Positions 10,240 to 19,465 of a DNA stretch of 64,000 nt are shown here, piece after piece. The notes under the pieces are model-generated. The model searched no databases, had not been told where the DNA came from, and saw nothing but the letters and a program-made list of their open reading frames with translations. Both the position numbers and the translations under genes were made by a program. The first letter of the stretch is position 1; each line of letters begins with the position of its first letter. This stretch comes from Paraglaciecola algarum (GTDB lineage Bacteria > Pseudomonadota > Gammaproteobacteria > Enterobacterales > Alteromonadaceae), in NCBI RefSeq assembly GCF_021532655.1, contig NZ_JAKGAS010000002.1:124001-188000 (forward strand), in the 5' to 3' direction.

Positions 10240-11157
10240 ATGCCAACATTTCAACATCAATTGACTTTACTTGTTATCGACGATGACGTTATTAGTATTT
10301 CTACGTTAAGCTCGATGTTTGCTAAGTCTTTCAATATTGAAATTGCTCGCGATGGCAAATCTGCCTTACAAAGCATTTTATTAAAAGATATTGATTTAGT
10401 CTTAAGTGCTATCAATACGCCAATTATTTCAGGCCAAGAACTCTGTACTTTCGTAAAAAATAATAAATTAACTGCACATATCCCCATAATGTTTTTTAGC
10501 GACAATGTTAATCAAGACGAAGAAGAAGTATGTTTGTCTATGGGCGCGGTTGATTATATCGATAAAAACACTCGCTTAGGTATTTTGTTTTCTAGAGTGA
10601 GCAACATCATGGCAATGGTTGCGCAACATAAAAAACTTGCGCAGGTCTCTTGCACAGATGGCTTGACTGGTTTAGCGAATCGTATGCAGCTAGATACTAT
10701 GATCAATAAAGAATGGTATTCTGCTATTCGAGGAAGTCACGGATTAGCTGCATTGATAATAGATATTGATCACTTTAAATTATTTAATGATGCGTTCGGG
10801 CACTTAGAAGGTGACAAATGTTTAAAAATTATTGCCTCTTTGATTGCTGGAAGTAAGAGGCGTGAAAGAGACTTTGCGGCTAGATATGGCGGAGAAGAGT
10901 TTGTATTGCTGTTACCTTTTACCGATATAAAAGGGGCTAAAAGTGTAGCGCAAGAATTAATTGAAAATGTGCGCCAAAGAGAGATCCCAGCTGCATCAGC
11001 TGCTTCTCATGATTTTGTCTCTATTAGTATTGGAATAGCCGCTGTATCGCCTCAAGGTAAGGATAATGCCAAGAGTGCTATGGAACTTATCAATAAGGCA
11101 GATACTAATTTGTTCAGAGCCAAAGAAGCTGGTCGAAATCAATATTGTGCAGATTAA
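10240..11157 (+). CDS. Diguanylate cyclase with a degenerate receiver domain
   Basis: About 305 aa. Residues 8-125 form a CheY-like receiver and residues 145-305 a GGDEF domain. The active site reads RYGGEEF, and an I-site RxxD (RERD) lies five residues before it, so product-inhibited c-di-GMP synthesis is expected. In the receiver the acidic pair IDDD and the lysine in DYIDK are present, but the phospho-acceptor aspartate appears to be Ala57 (LVLSAINTP where LLDxxMP is usual). It may therefore not be switched by phosphorylation. The ATG at 10240 is chosen over an upstream TTG at 10213 because AAGGA sits 5 bases before it. Confidence 0.88.
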   Translation: MPTFQHQLTLLVIDDDVISISTLSSMFAKSFNIEIARDGKSALQSILLKDIDLVLSAINTPIISGQELCTFVKNNKLTAHIPIMFFSDNVNQDEEEVCLSMGAVDYIDKNTRLGILFSRVSNIMAMVAQHKKLAQVSCTDGLTGLANRMQLDTMINKEWYSAIRGSHGLAALIIDIDHFKLFNDAFGHLEGDKCLKIIASLIAGSKRRERDFAARYGGEEFVLLLPFTDIKGAKSVAQELIENVRQREIPAASAASHDFVSISIGIAAVSPQGKDNAKSAMELINKADTNLFRAKEAGRNQYCAD

Positions 11158-11179
11158 TCCCCTTCATTCTTGAAACTGC

Positions 11180-11300
11180 GCGTTTGTTGGCCGCATTTAT
11201 TCGCCGTGATTTGTAAATGCTTAACACTTAGTAAACTAAGCTCATGAGGTCTGATTCATTTGCCGCCGCCGTGCAATTCCAATAATTTTGGGCATATGTT
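11180..11300. repeat. Probable intergenic repeat remnant with a perfect small palindrome
   Basis: The gap between the cyclase gene and chrA has an unusually GC-mixed texture and includes the perfect inverted repeat CTTAGTAAACTAAG (about 11228-11241), followed by TTCATTTGCCGCC and TAATTTTGGGCATA. From memory, similar strings recur between genes in Alteromonadales and Shewanella genomes. Only one copy is in this window, so repeat status rests on recollection, not on sequence seen here. Confidence 0.35.
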
Positions 11301-11315
11301 TCCGGATTAACGCAA

Positions 11316-12500
11316 CTATATCAGTACGCCAACCAAGCCAATTAGACTAAATAAACCGATCAATATTAAAATATGCAGTTTAAATAATTTGATACAAACT
11401 AGCCCCACTAGAATGTAAATAATGTCTAATAGGTCATTAACTGTACTGGTTAATATCGGATGGTAAAAAGTCGCAATCAACAAACCTACCACAGACGCAT
11501 TGATTCCCCATGCCGCACCAGAAAAATAACAATTGTTTAGCAGTTTTTGCCAAACATCATGTAAAGATAATACCAATAAAAAACCTGGTAGGAAGATGGC
11601 AGCCGTTGCCAATAAAGCCCCCGTAAAGGGGGAGGATGGAGTCATTAGAAAGCCCATAAATGTGGCTATAGAAAACATTGGGCCTGGCACCCCCTGCGCG
11701 GCCGCATAACCAAATAAGAATTGCTCGTTGGTGAGTGAATCTCCAACGCTGGCTTGCAGCAGTGGCAAAACTACATGCCCTCCTCCAAATACTAAACTGC
11801 CACTTTGGTAGAAGGAGGAGAATACATTAAGGCTTGTACTGAAATTATTGGCTAATAATGCGATCGCGAAAAATACACAAAAAGTGATCAAAGGCCAAAT
11901 TCTAAAACGCCCAGTATTGATAACACTTGTAGATAGTGAGTTAGCAGGTGTACTGTTATATAATTGATTATTGATAATACCAATAATTGCAGCAGTGGCT
12001 AAAATGAATATATGAAGAAAAGCGATACTAAATGTGATTAGGATAGCTGCACTTATGGCAGCAATGGCCAAGCTTAATTTGGTCTTGCAAAAACTCTTTG
12101 CCATGCTCTGAATGGCATCAAATACCACTACCACGGCCAATAATTTTAAACCATTAACCAAACCTACTACCCAAGGTTGGGAATTATTTAGATCAAGCAT
12201 ACTAGCTAAACAATACATTATAGTAAAAGAGGGTAAAGTAAAGCCGATAAATGCCGCAATCGCGCCTAGTAACCCAGCCTTGCGTAAGCCAATTGCAAAG
12301 CCAATTTGGCTAGAGCCAGGGCCCGGTAAAATTTGACTTAGGCTAATTAAATTGGCGTATTCTTCATTGGTTAGCCAAGTTAATTTTTCAACAAAGGTTT
12401 TTTGAAAATATCCAATATGCGCTGCGGGGCCGCCAAAACTAATACAGCCAAGTAGAAGAAAATGGCCAAACACAATAAAAGTCATTTTATATTTATTCAT
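11316..12500 (-). CDS. chrA: Chromate efflux transporter ChrA
   Basis: A 394-aa inner-membrane protein with about 10-12 hydrophobic segments in two homologous halves (long-chain CHR family). The first half carries GCISFGGPAAHIGYF (about 18-32) and QILPGPGSSQIGFAIG; the second carries LVFGGGHVVLPLLQ and AAQGVPGPMFS, the paired FGGP/GPG signature. The family exports chromate, and sulfate-like oxyanions have been proposed as substrates. No chrB regulator is adjacent, so export of another anion is possible. Confidence 0.93.
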   Translation of the reverse strand: MNKYKMTFIVFGHFLLLGCISFGGPAAHIGYFQKTFVEKLTWLTNEEYANLISLSQILPGPGSSQIGFAIGLRKAGLLGAIAAFIGFTLPSFTIMYCLASMLDLNNSQPWVVGLVNGLKLLAVVVVFDAIQSMAKSFCKTKLSLAIAAISAAILITFSIAFLHIFILATAAIIGIINNQLYNSTPANSLSTSVINTGRFRIWPLITFCVFFAIALLANNFSTSLNVFSSFYQSGSLVFGGGHVVLPLLQASVGDSLTNEQFLFGYAAAQGVPGPMFSIATFMGFLMTPSSPFTGALLATAAIFLPGFLLVLSLHDVWQKLLNNCYFSGAAWGINASVVGLLIATFYHPILTSTVNDLLDIIYILVGLVCIKLFKLHILILIGLFSLIGLVGVLI

Positions 12501-12530
12501 GGAGGTTTACTTGAAGATTAGGTTGGCGAA

Positions 12531-13769
12531 TTAGTCCGTGACTACTTGGTTTCTACCGTTATTTTTAGCTGTATATAAATGTTTGTCTGCGCTCTTCAGC
12601 ATACCGTTGATCCCTTCCTCAGTATAACTTGTGAGCCCAATACTAACGGTACATTTTATTGACTGCTTTTCAAATATTAGTTCTTTTTGTTCAATCGTTT
12701 GACGAAATGCTTCCATCACTTGCCATACTTTTTGATGTTCGACATTGGCAAAATATACACAAAACTCCTCACCGCCAAAACGTGCGGCAGAATAATCAGA
12801 AAAATAATCAGCCACAATAACTGCCAGTTCTTTTAAAGCATAGTCGCCACAATCATGACCATAGGTATCATTTATATTTTTAAAGTGATCTATATCTATG
12901 ATGGCTAAACTTTGTTGTTCAGGTTCGGTTTTTTGGATTGTTTCAACTTGGGTGAAGAAGTGCCTTCTATTCGGCAATCCAGTTAAAAAATCTGAATTAG
13001 CTACCCGCCTAATAGTTTCAATGTTTTCTAGGCGTTCTACATTTTGTAATACGCGGCAAAAAAATTCTTCATGACTATAAGGTTTATGCATATAGTCATT
13101 AGCCCCGCCACGAATAAAACGAGCGGGTAAACCAGTATTTTCTTCACCCGATATACCTATTATACCTAAGTCTTCTTCATTATAGGTTTCCCGCAATTTT
13201 GCAATCATCTGGATCCCAGACATACCCGGCATATTTTCATCAATAATAGCTAGTTTTATATTCGAGTGTTCTTTGAAAACTTGTAAACCTTGCTCTGCAT
13301 TGGCAGCTTCAAAGGTAATAAAATTGTGGCGTCTGAGTAGCGATGTCATGGCTGATCTTTGAATACGAGAGTCTTCAACCACTAACACGCCTACTTTTTT
13401 ATTTTTATCTAACCTAGCTAATAGCCGTGTAAGATATTCAAACATCTGGTTACTTTCTTTAGAAATATAATCAACAATATTTTTCTTCAGAATATTAATT
13501 CTTACCTCGTCATCTTGAGAAGCAGTAATCACTATGGTGGGCAAAAAGGATTCAATGGCAAAGTCAATAGCCTCGCCTGACGGAGCATCAGGTATGCAAT
13601 AATCGACCACGGCACATAAAAACTCTTCTGGGGCCGAGTTTGAAAAAACTTGTTGCGCTTCAAATAAACTGCCAGTACAAATTGGCGTGAGGCCCGCTTC
13701 TTGTATCAAGCTTCTCATCAATTCCATATTGATGTAATTATCTTCAACGATTAAAACTTTTAGCTGCAT
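12531..13769 (-). CDS. Two-receiver diguanylate cyclase (PleD-like)
   Basis: About 412 aa in the order REC-REC-GGDEF. REC1 has IVEDN, the acceptor Asp in VVDYCIP and Lys in DYISK. REC2 has VVEDS, IIDENMPGMSG and DYMHKP, so both look phosphorylatable. The GGDEF domain begins near FLTGLPNRR and has an active ARFGGEEF site; no RxxD inhibitory site lies at the expected distance upstream. It therefore makes c-di-GMP, probably after phosphorylation-driven dimerisation. ATG at 13769 is preferred over TTG at 13787. The cognate kinase is not in the window. Confidence 0.9.
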   Translation of the reverse strand: MQLKVLIVEDNYINMELMRSLIQEAGLTPICTGSLFEAQQVFSNSAPEEFLCAVVDYCIPDAPSGEAIDFAIESFLPTIVITASQDDEVRINILKKNIVDYISKESNQMFEYLTRLLARLDKNKKVGVLVVEDSRIQRSAMTSLLRRHNFITFEAANAEQGLQVFKEHSNIKLAIIDENMPGMSGIQMIAKLRETYNEEDLGIIGISGEENTGLPARFIRGGANDYMHKPYSHEEFFCRVLQNVERLENIETIRRVANSDFLTGLPNRRHFFTQVETIQKTEPEQQSLAIIDIDHFKNINDTYGHDCGDYALKELAVIVADYFSDYSAARFGGEEFCVYFANVEHQKVWQVMEAFRQTIEQKELIFEKQSIKCTVSIGLTSYTEEGINGMLKSADKHLYTAKNNGRNQVVTD

Positions 13770-13834
13770 AAATATATTATGTACCAATCTATTTTGTTAA
13801 AGGTAGCTGATTAATTAATTTAGTCTCAGTTAAT

Positions 13835-16003
13835 TTAGACTTTAGTTAACTTAGCAAATGACATAACTAACCATTTAGTACCAAACTCATCAAAGTTAAT
13901 CTGTACTCTAGCGTGTTCCCCCGAACCTTCATAGTTTAATACTGTGCCTTCGGCAAACTTAGGATGGGCAACTCTTTCACCTAGTTGGAATCCAGTGGCT
14001 TCGAATGAGGTATGTCCGGTCGGTGGGGTAAAACGAGTTTGTACTGGACGGGTGATAGTGGTGCGCAAGCGTACTTCTTCAATGCATTCGTTTGGAATTT
14101 CTTTTATAAATCGAGAAGGTGTATGATACTTTTCTTGACCGTACAAGCGTCTGTTTTCAGCATAGGTAATGTATAGTTTTTGCATCGCCCGAGTCATACC
14201 AACGTAACATAATCGCCTTTCTTCTTCTATTTTCCCTGGCTCTTCGTTACTCATTTGGCTGGGAAACATGCCTTCTTCTACGCCTACTAAAAAGACTAAT
14301 GGAAACTCTAACCCTTTAGCTGAATGGATCGTCATCATTTGCACCGCATCTTGATGGCTATCAGCTTGTGTATCGCCTGCTTCTAATGATGCATGGGCTA
14401 AAAAGGCCGACAAAGGTGTCATGTTGTCAGCTTCTTCGGGCACCACAAATTGCTTACAAGCTGTTACCAATTCTTCTAAATTTTCAATCCTCGCTTGGGC
14501 TTTTTCGCCTTTTTCTGCTTGATACATAGCAAATAAGCCTGAGTGTTTTATGACATGATCCGACTGCTTCTCTAAAGACATGTCTGCCATGTCATCTGAC
14601 AATTGATTGATGAGTTTAATAAAAGCACTTAGTGCGTTAGCCGCTCGACCATTTAAACGTTTTTCTTGGATCATACGTTGACTGGCTTCCCACATTGACA
14701 ACTCTGCATCACGAGCCAATTCACGCACTTGAGATAAGGTTTTATCGCCCAGTCCACGGGTAGGTGTGTTGACTATCCGTTCGAAAGCCGCGTCATCAAT
14801 TGATTGGTTAATGAGGCGTAAATATGCCAGAGCATCACGTATTTCTTGGCGTTCAAAAAAGCGTAAACCGCCATATATTCTATAGGGAATAGATTCTTGT
14901 AATAAGGCTTCTTCTAACACCCTAGATTGGGCATTGTTGCGATACAAGATGGCACAATCTGTTAAAGCATTGCCAGTATCCCGCCATTCTTTTATGCGTG
15001 AAATGTTAAATCTGGCTTCGTCTAGTTCATTAAATCCTGCATACAAGGATATTAATTCACCCTGACTATCTTCGGTCCATAATTCCTTACCTAATCGTCC
15101 TTGGTTATTGTCGATTACTGCATTAGCAGCTTTGAGAATATTGCCTGTTGAACGATAATTTTGCTCGAGTCGAACGGTTTTGGCAGTTGGGAAATCGCGT
15201 AAAAAATGTTGGATATTCTCAACATTTGCCCCCCGCCAGCCATAAATAGACTGATCATCATCCCCTACAATTATCATGTTATTGTTTGGTGCTGCTAACA
15301 TACGTAACCAAGCATACTGAATATTGTTAGTGTCTTGGAATTCGTCTACTAATATTGCTCTAAAGCGTTTTTGATAATGGGCCAATACTTGCGGGTTATT
15401 AGCCCATAATTCATGGGCTCTTAATAACAATTCAGCAAAATCAACTAAGCCTGCTCGATCACAAGTTTGTTGATAAACCTGATAAATCTCGCGCATTTTT
15501 TGCTGGTTGGCGTCTCCGTATGTTTCAATATGTTGTGGGCGCAAACCTTCATCTTTATTGCCATTGATGTACCATTGAACTTGTTTAGGTGGCCAATGTT
15601 TTTCATCAAGGTTCATGCTTTTTATCACGCGCCTAAGCATGCGATATTGATCATCTGAGTCTAAAATTGTGAAATTTTCTGGTAGGTTAACCTCAGCATA
15701 GTGTGTGCGTAACAATCTATGTGCGATACCGTGAAACGTGCCTATCCACATGGTGTTTAATGAGCAGCCCTGTAGTTGCTCAATCCGACCGCGCATTTCT
15801 TTAGCTGCTTTGTTGGTAAATGTCACGGCTAATATGCCATAAGGTGCTATGCCTTCGACTTCCATTAACCAAGAAATTCTATGTACCAGCACACGAGTTT
15901 TACCACTTCCCGCACCAGCTAAAATAAGCATGTCACTAGCAGATGCTGCTACAGCATCACGTTGTTTATCATTTAATTCATCAAGAAGTCGAGATACGTC
16001 CAT
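13835..16003 (-). CDS. uvrD: DNA helicase II UvrD
   Basis: A 722-aa superfamily 1 3'-5' helicase for mismatch and nucleotide excision repair. The N-terminus LLDELNDKQRDAV leads to Walker A AGAGSGKTRVL (about 29-39); further motifs are VDEFQDTNNIQY (motif II), GDDDQSIYGWRGA (motif III) and MTIHSAKGLEFPLVF (motif V). The C-terminus FGTKWLVMSFAKL matches UvrD. It lies next to cysE and yigB, recalling the E. coli yigB-uvrD order with cysE inserted. Confidence 0.98.
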   Translation of the reverse strand: MDVSRLLDELNDKQRDAVAASASDMLILAGAGSGKTRVLVHRISWLMEVEGIAPYGILAVTFTNKAAKEMRGRIEQLQGCSLNTMWIGTFHGIAHRLLRTHYAEVNLPENFTILDSDDQYRMLRRVIKSMNLDEKHWPPKQVQWYINGNKDEGLRPQHIETYGDANQQKMREIYQVYQQTCDRAGLVDFAELLLRAHELWANNPQVLAHYQKRFRAILVDEFQDTNNIQYAWLRMLAAPNNNMIIVGDDDQSIYGWRGANVENIQHFLRDFPTAKTVRLEQNYRSTGNILKAANAVIDNNQGRLGKELWTEDSQGELISLYAGFNELDEARFNISRIKEWRDTGNALTDCAILYRNNAQSRVLEEALLQESIPYRIYGGLRFFERQEIRDALAYLRLINQSIDDAAFERIVNTPTRGLGDKTLSQVRELARDAELSMWEASQRMIQEKRLNGRAANALSAFIKLINQLSDDMADMSLEKQSDHVIKHSGLFAMYQAEKGEKAQARIENLEELVTACKQFVVPEEADNMTPLSAFLAHASLEAGDTQADSHQDAVQMMTIHSAKGLEFPLVFLVGVEEGMFPSQMSNEEPGKIEEERRLCYVGMTRAMQKLYITYAENRRLYGQEKYHTPSRFIKEIPNECIEEVRLRTTITRPVQTRFTPPTGHTSFEATGFQLGERVAHPKFAEGTVLNYEGSGEHARVQINFDEFGTKWLVMSFAKLTKV

Positions 16004-16217
16004 GGGCCAAATTTATCAAGCAAAATATGTGACTAGTATATCGTTATACTGTATTTAAATACACTATTGAAAGTAATCCTAAATTAACAGGGTCTATGAT
16101 TATGCAATTGTGGGGAGGTTTAATTATAAGAAATATAGTTATTTACCTTTTAATTTTGCGGGAAACCCCCAAAATACACTAAGCACACATGATATTAACT
16201 CTATAGAATGGCCTGAT

Positions 16218-16997
16218 ATGAGTATTGAATTTTGGAAAAAACTAAAATCCGAAGCAGAGCAGCTGATTAAAAGTGAGCCTTTACTTTCAAGTTATGTCCA
16301 CACTTGTATATTGGCCCATCATAATTTCGAAACGGCCTTAGGTTTTATTTTATCCAATAAACTTGCCGATGAAGTAATGGGTTCACTAACTATCAAAGAG
16401 ATGTTTGAGCAATGTTATTTGTTGCACCCTGAAATCTCTGAAGCGGCTATGTTTGATATTCAAGCTGTATTCAATCGAGATCCTGCGGTACATTCAAACT
16501 TAACTGTTTTGCTTAATTTTAAGGGTTTTCAGTCCATTCAAGTACACAGGTTAGCTAATCAGTTATGGAAGTTAGGTCGCAAAGATTTAGCGCTATTTCT
16601 ACAAAGCCGCAATTCTGAAGTATTTTCCCTAGATATTCACCCTGCAGCCCATATTGGACAAGGTGTGATGTTTGATCATGCCACAGGCATAGTGGTAGGA
16701 GAAACCGCGGTAATTGAAAATAATGTATCTATTATGCAGTCGGTGACTCTAGGTGGTACAGGTAATGAAGCAGGTGATCGTCACCCTAAAGTTCGGGAAG
16801 GTGTGATGATAGGAGCGGGAGCTAAAATTTTAGGTAATATTGAAATAGGTGAGGGAGCTAAAATTGGCGCGGGTAGTGTCGTGCTAAATGATGTGCCACC
16901 TCATGTTACCGTAGTCGGTGTACCTGCCAAAATTGTCGGTAAACCTCGTTGTCAAAGCCCTTGCGAAACCATGCAGCAAAACTTTTTAGAAGACTAA
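16218..16997 (+). CDS. cysE: Serine O-acetyltransferase
   Basis: About 259 aa. CysE acetylates serine with acetyl-CoA to make O-acetylserine, the carbon skeleton for cysteine. The N-terminal helical domain is followed by left-handed beta-helix hexapeptide repeats (IHPAAHIGQGVMFDHATGIV, ENNVSIMQSVTLGG, IGAGAKILGNIEIG), with catalytic DHATG and HPKVREG segments. The ATG at 16218 gives MSIEFWKKLKSEAE, matching known CysE starts; an upstream GTG at 16110 would add 36 residues with no family match. It overlaps the end of yigB by 12 bp, convergently. The cysJIH genes lie 40 kb away. Confidence 0.97.
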   Translation: MSIEFWKKLKSEAEQLIKSEPLLSSYVHTCILAHHNFETALGFILSNKLADEVMGSLTIKEMFEQCYLLHPEISEAAMFDIQAVFNRDPAVHSNLTVLLNFKGFQSIQVHRLANQLWKLGRKDLALFLQSRNSEVFSLDIHPAAHIGQGVMFDHATGIVVGETAVIENNVSIMQSVTLGGTGNEAGDRHPKVREGVMIGAGAKILGNIEIGEGAKIGAGSVVLNDVPPHVTVVGVPAKIVGKPRCQSPCETMQQNFLED

Positions 16998-17705
16998 GCC
17001 TAATAATTCCTCAAGTTTGGCCAATTGCACATTGGGTAAACTAATAGTGCTTTCATTCTGCAAAACCATGGCTCTATCATCGGCATACCAAGCCGATTGA
17101 TAGCCTGCTTTAATTGCTCCATAAACATCTTTATGTAAATTATCCCCTACATGTAAAATGTTGCTTGCAGGGAGTTTTAAGTATTCTTGGGCTGCAATAA
17201 ACATGTCGGGATTGGGTTTCATTAATAAGTCCACACTGGCTCTAAAAGCCTGAGAAAAATACTCTTGGATACCAATTGGTTCCAAGTCCACATTACCATT
17301 AGTGATAGCCACCAAAGGAATGTGTTTCGATAGTTGGGCTAATACATGATGAACTTCATCTCTGACTACAAAATTACTACGTTGAGAATAAAAGAAAGTA
17401 AAACACTCTTGAGCTGAATTTTGAGCTTTAGACTGGGAGTAACCTAAGTTTTCAAACCCTAAGAGTAAAGTTTGAAGTCGTAATTTACCCATATCATTTT
17501 TTAAAATAGGCGATTGTTTAACAATTATTGTTTGTAGCTTTTTCCAATAATCTTGTTCTAGTTTTGTTGTTTCTGGAAAATTTGCATACATAAATTCAAT
17601 TAGTGCGGCATTTGCTTTTTTTATTACGCTAGTGTTTTCGTACAGGGTGTCGTCTAAATCAAAAGTGATGGCTTTAATTGGTTTAAGTTTTTTATAAAAG
17701 ATCAT
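16986..17705 (-). CDS. yigB: HAD-family phosphatase YigB-like
   Basis: A 239-aa HAD hydrolase. Motif I is FDLDDTLY (nucleophile Asp about 16, Asp 18), motif II the Thr/Asn of ITNGN, motif III a lysine near LMKPNPDMF and motif IV HVGDNLHKDV. The N-terminus MIFYKKLKPIKAITFD aligns well with E. coli YigB, a phosphatase that can act on the riboflavin precursor 5-amino-6-(5-phosphoribitylamino)uracil and on FMN. It sits downstream of dapF and DUF484, where E. coli has dapF-yigA-xerC-yigB; xerC is absent here. Confidence 0.88.
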   Translation of the reverse strand: MIFYKKLKPIKAITFDLDDTLYENTSVIKKANAALIEFMYANFPETTKLEQDYWKKLQTIIVKQSPILKNDMGKLRLQTLLLGFENLGYSQSKAQNSAQECFTFFYSQRSNFVVRDEVHHVLAQLSKHIPLVAITNGNVDLEPIGIQEYFSQAFRASVDLLMKPNPDMFIAAQEYLKLPASNILHVGDNLHKDVYGAIKAGYQSAWYADDRAMVLQNESTISLPNVQLAKLEELLGLVF

Positions 17706-17785
17706 GATTCTGTATCAAGGTCAAAAGGTATGCTACAAACAAAAAATCAGTTCGATTAACTTAATGCTTAGCGTGGGTTAAGTGT

Positions 17786-17811
17786 CCTAATCTAATCTCG
17801 ATTAGGTTTTT
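17786..17811 (+). terminator. Terminator-shaped hairpin pointing against the surrounding genes
   Basis: CCTAATC and GATTAGG form a 7-bp stem with a 7-nt loop, followed by five T on the plus strand. Both flanking genes (yigB and DUF484) are on the minus strand, so it would stop only antisense transcription, for example read-through from cysE. It sits where xerC would be expected. Confidence 0.4.
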
Positions 17812-18475
17812 AATAAGTGAGTAATTTAGGTAATAATATACCTAAGAATTGTTGTAGCTGAGAAATTAACAAGGTGTCCATGTCCGGATTAAAGTGGCTG
17901 GCATCTGTGCTGCCCACAGCCAGTATTCCAAGCTCACCTAAGTCACCGATTAATAATAATGCCACGGATTTTACATCTTGGTCAGAAAAAAGTAGTTTGC
18001 GTTCATGTTCGCTTAAACGGCCAAAAAAGAACTTGTCTCGTTTAAATCGTTTTTCGATAAATAACCTTTTTTGAATTTCAGGTAGTGCATGAGCTCCTTT
18101 AAAGGGCACTAAAGTCACAGCTGCTAATTTAAGGTTTTCTTGGATCACTTCTTCAAGAATTAGGGTTAAATCTTCCATGGAAGTGCATTTTAAAATACGA
18201 ATATTTAAATCAGCGTATATTCGATAGATTTGCTCATTTTGTTTAGCAATTGAAATTAGCTGACTTAATTTATGATTAAGGGTGCGAACCTTTTTCCGTA
18301 ACTGCTCGCTTTGTAATTCGACTAAAGAAACACTGCCTTTTTGCCCGTGAGGAATGGCAATTTTGTCTACTAAACTTGGGTTTTGAATAAAAAAATCTGG
18401 GTTCTGTAGCAAGTAAGTGACGACTTGTTCAGCACTAAGCTGTTCTTCAGTATCAAAAGCAGTGTTTATTTCCAT
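17810..18475 (-). CDS. DUF484 family protein (YigA-like)
   Basis: A 221-aa protein of the DUF484 family. The N-terminus carries the family pattern VVTYLLQNPDFFIQNPSLVDKI and HGQKGSVSLVELQ, then a predicted coiled coil (about 75-105), then a GAF-like C-terminal half ending in GILAVGSTDASHFNPDMDT. Its function is not established; it commonly lies between dapF and xerC. Here it follows dapF by 24 bp on the minus strand and is almost certainly co-transcribed with it. Confidence 0.9.
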   Translation of the reverse strand: MEINTAFDTEEQLSAEQVVTYLLQNPDFFIQNPSLVDKIAIPHGQKGSVSLVELQSEQLRKKVRTLNHKLSQLISIAKQNEQIYRIYADLNIRILKCTSMEDLTLILEEVIQENLKLAAVTLVPFKGAHALPEIQKRLFIEKRFKRDKFFFGRLSEHERKLLFSDQDVKSVALLLIGDLGELGILAVGSTDASHFNPDMDTLLISQLQQFLGILLPKLLTY

Positions 18476-18499
18476 ATTATTATTATTTTAACCCTTTAC

Positions 18500-19330
18500 T
18501 CATAAGTTTATGTATCCATCAAAAATATGTTCTGCGGCACCAGTCATTTTTAATACATTTTCCTTGCCTTGCCAACGTATTTTTAAACTTCCGCCTGGTA
18601 AATCGACCCTGACATCGCGACTTAATTTATTTTGTAACTGTCCAACCGCAACTGCTGCACATGCGCCACTACCACAAGCTAAGGTTTCTCCTGCGCCTCG
18701 CTCATACACTCTAAGTTTTATATGGCTAGGATTAAGTATTTGCATAAAACCTACGTTGACACCTTCTGTAAAACGCTCGTGGCGTTCTAATAGTGGCCCC
18801 ATAGTTTCAACGTCAGCTTGTTCTACATTGTCTACTAATAAAACACAGTGGGGATTACCCATAGACACTGCACCACAGAAGAAGGTGTGATCTTCTGCTC
18901 TTATGATATAGGTTTTTTCTTGTTTATTGGCTTTTAACGGCACTAAATTGGGGGCAAATTGTGGCACCCCCATATTGACAGTAACTTGACCGTCTTTTTC
19001 TAAATACAACACCATGCGGCCAGCTTTTGTGCTGACCACAATTTTATTACGGTTGGTTAAGCCTTTCATTTTTACAAATCGGGCAAAGCACCTAGCACCA
19101 TTTCCACACTGGGATACTTCTGAGCCATCTGCATTGAAGATTCGATAATGAAAGTCTTGATCGGGGTCGTACGGCGGTTCAACCAACAATAGTTGATCGA
19201 ATCCTATACCGAAATTTCTGTCTGATAATTGGCGAATTTTCTCTTTAGAAAAAAACACATTTTGGGTTACGTTATCAATAACCACAAAATCATTGCCCAG
19301 ACCCTGCATCTTTGAAAACTGGATTTGCAT
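18500..19330 (-). CDS. dapF: Diaminopimelate epimerase
   Basis: About 276 aa. DapF converts LL- to meso-diaminopimelate, used for peptidoglycan and for lysine through LysA. The two catalytic cysteines are visible in QCGNGARC and ACGSGACA, with the substrate loop [15 protein letters not shown] at the N-terminus. ATG at 19330 is preferred; a GTG two codons earlier at 19336 is the alternative. It heads the dapF-DUF484-yigB group. In many relatives lysA and dapF are adjacent, but here a GH117 gene lies between them. Confidence 0.98.
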   Translation of the reverse strand: MQIQFSKMQGLGNDFVVIDNVTQNVFFSKEKIRQLSDRNFGIGFDQLLLVEPPYDPDQDFHYRIFNADGSEVSQCGNGARCFARFVKMKGLTNRNKIVVSTKAGRMVLYLEKDGQVTVNMGVPQFAPNLVPLKANKQEKTYIIRAEDHTFFCGAVSMGNPHCVLLVDNVEQADVETMGPLLERHERFTEGVNVGFMQILNPSHIKLRVYERGAGETLACGSGACAAVAVGQLQNKLSRDVRVDLPGGSLKIRWQGKENVLKMTGAAEHIFDGYINL

Positions 19331-19465
19331 TGTCACTACTTAACTAAAATTATTGTCTAACCTACGATTTCTCTCAGATTAGATATTCTGTTTCTAGTTA
19401 TATCATTTCAGGCAAAGACTGACTATGTCTTTATATTACCAAACAGCATTTACTCGATAACTATC

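Noticed and set aside
16096..16182. A 28-codon open frame upstream of cysE that could be a leader peptide
   Set aside because: There is no ribosome site before its ATG, no cysteine or serine run that would suit attenuation, and no terminator between it and cysE.
16110..16217. A longer cysE starting at GTG 16110
   Set aside because: The added 36 residues match no CysE N-terminus; the ATG at 16218 gives the normal start.
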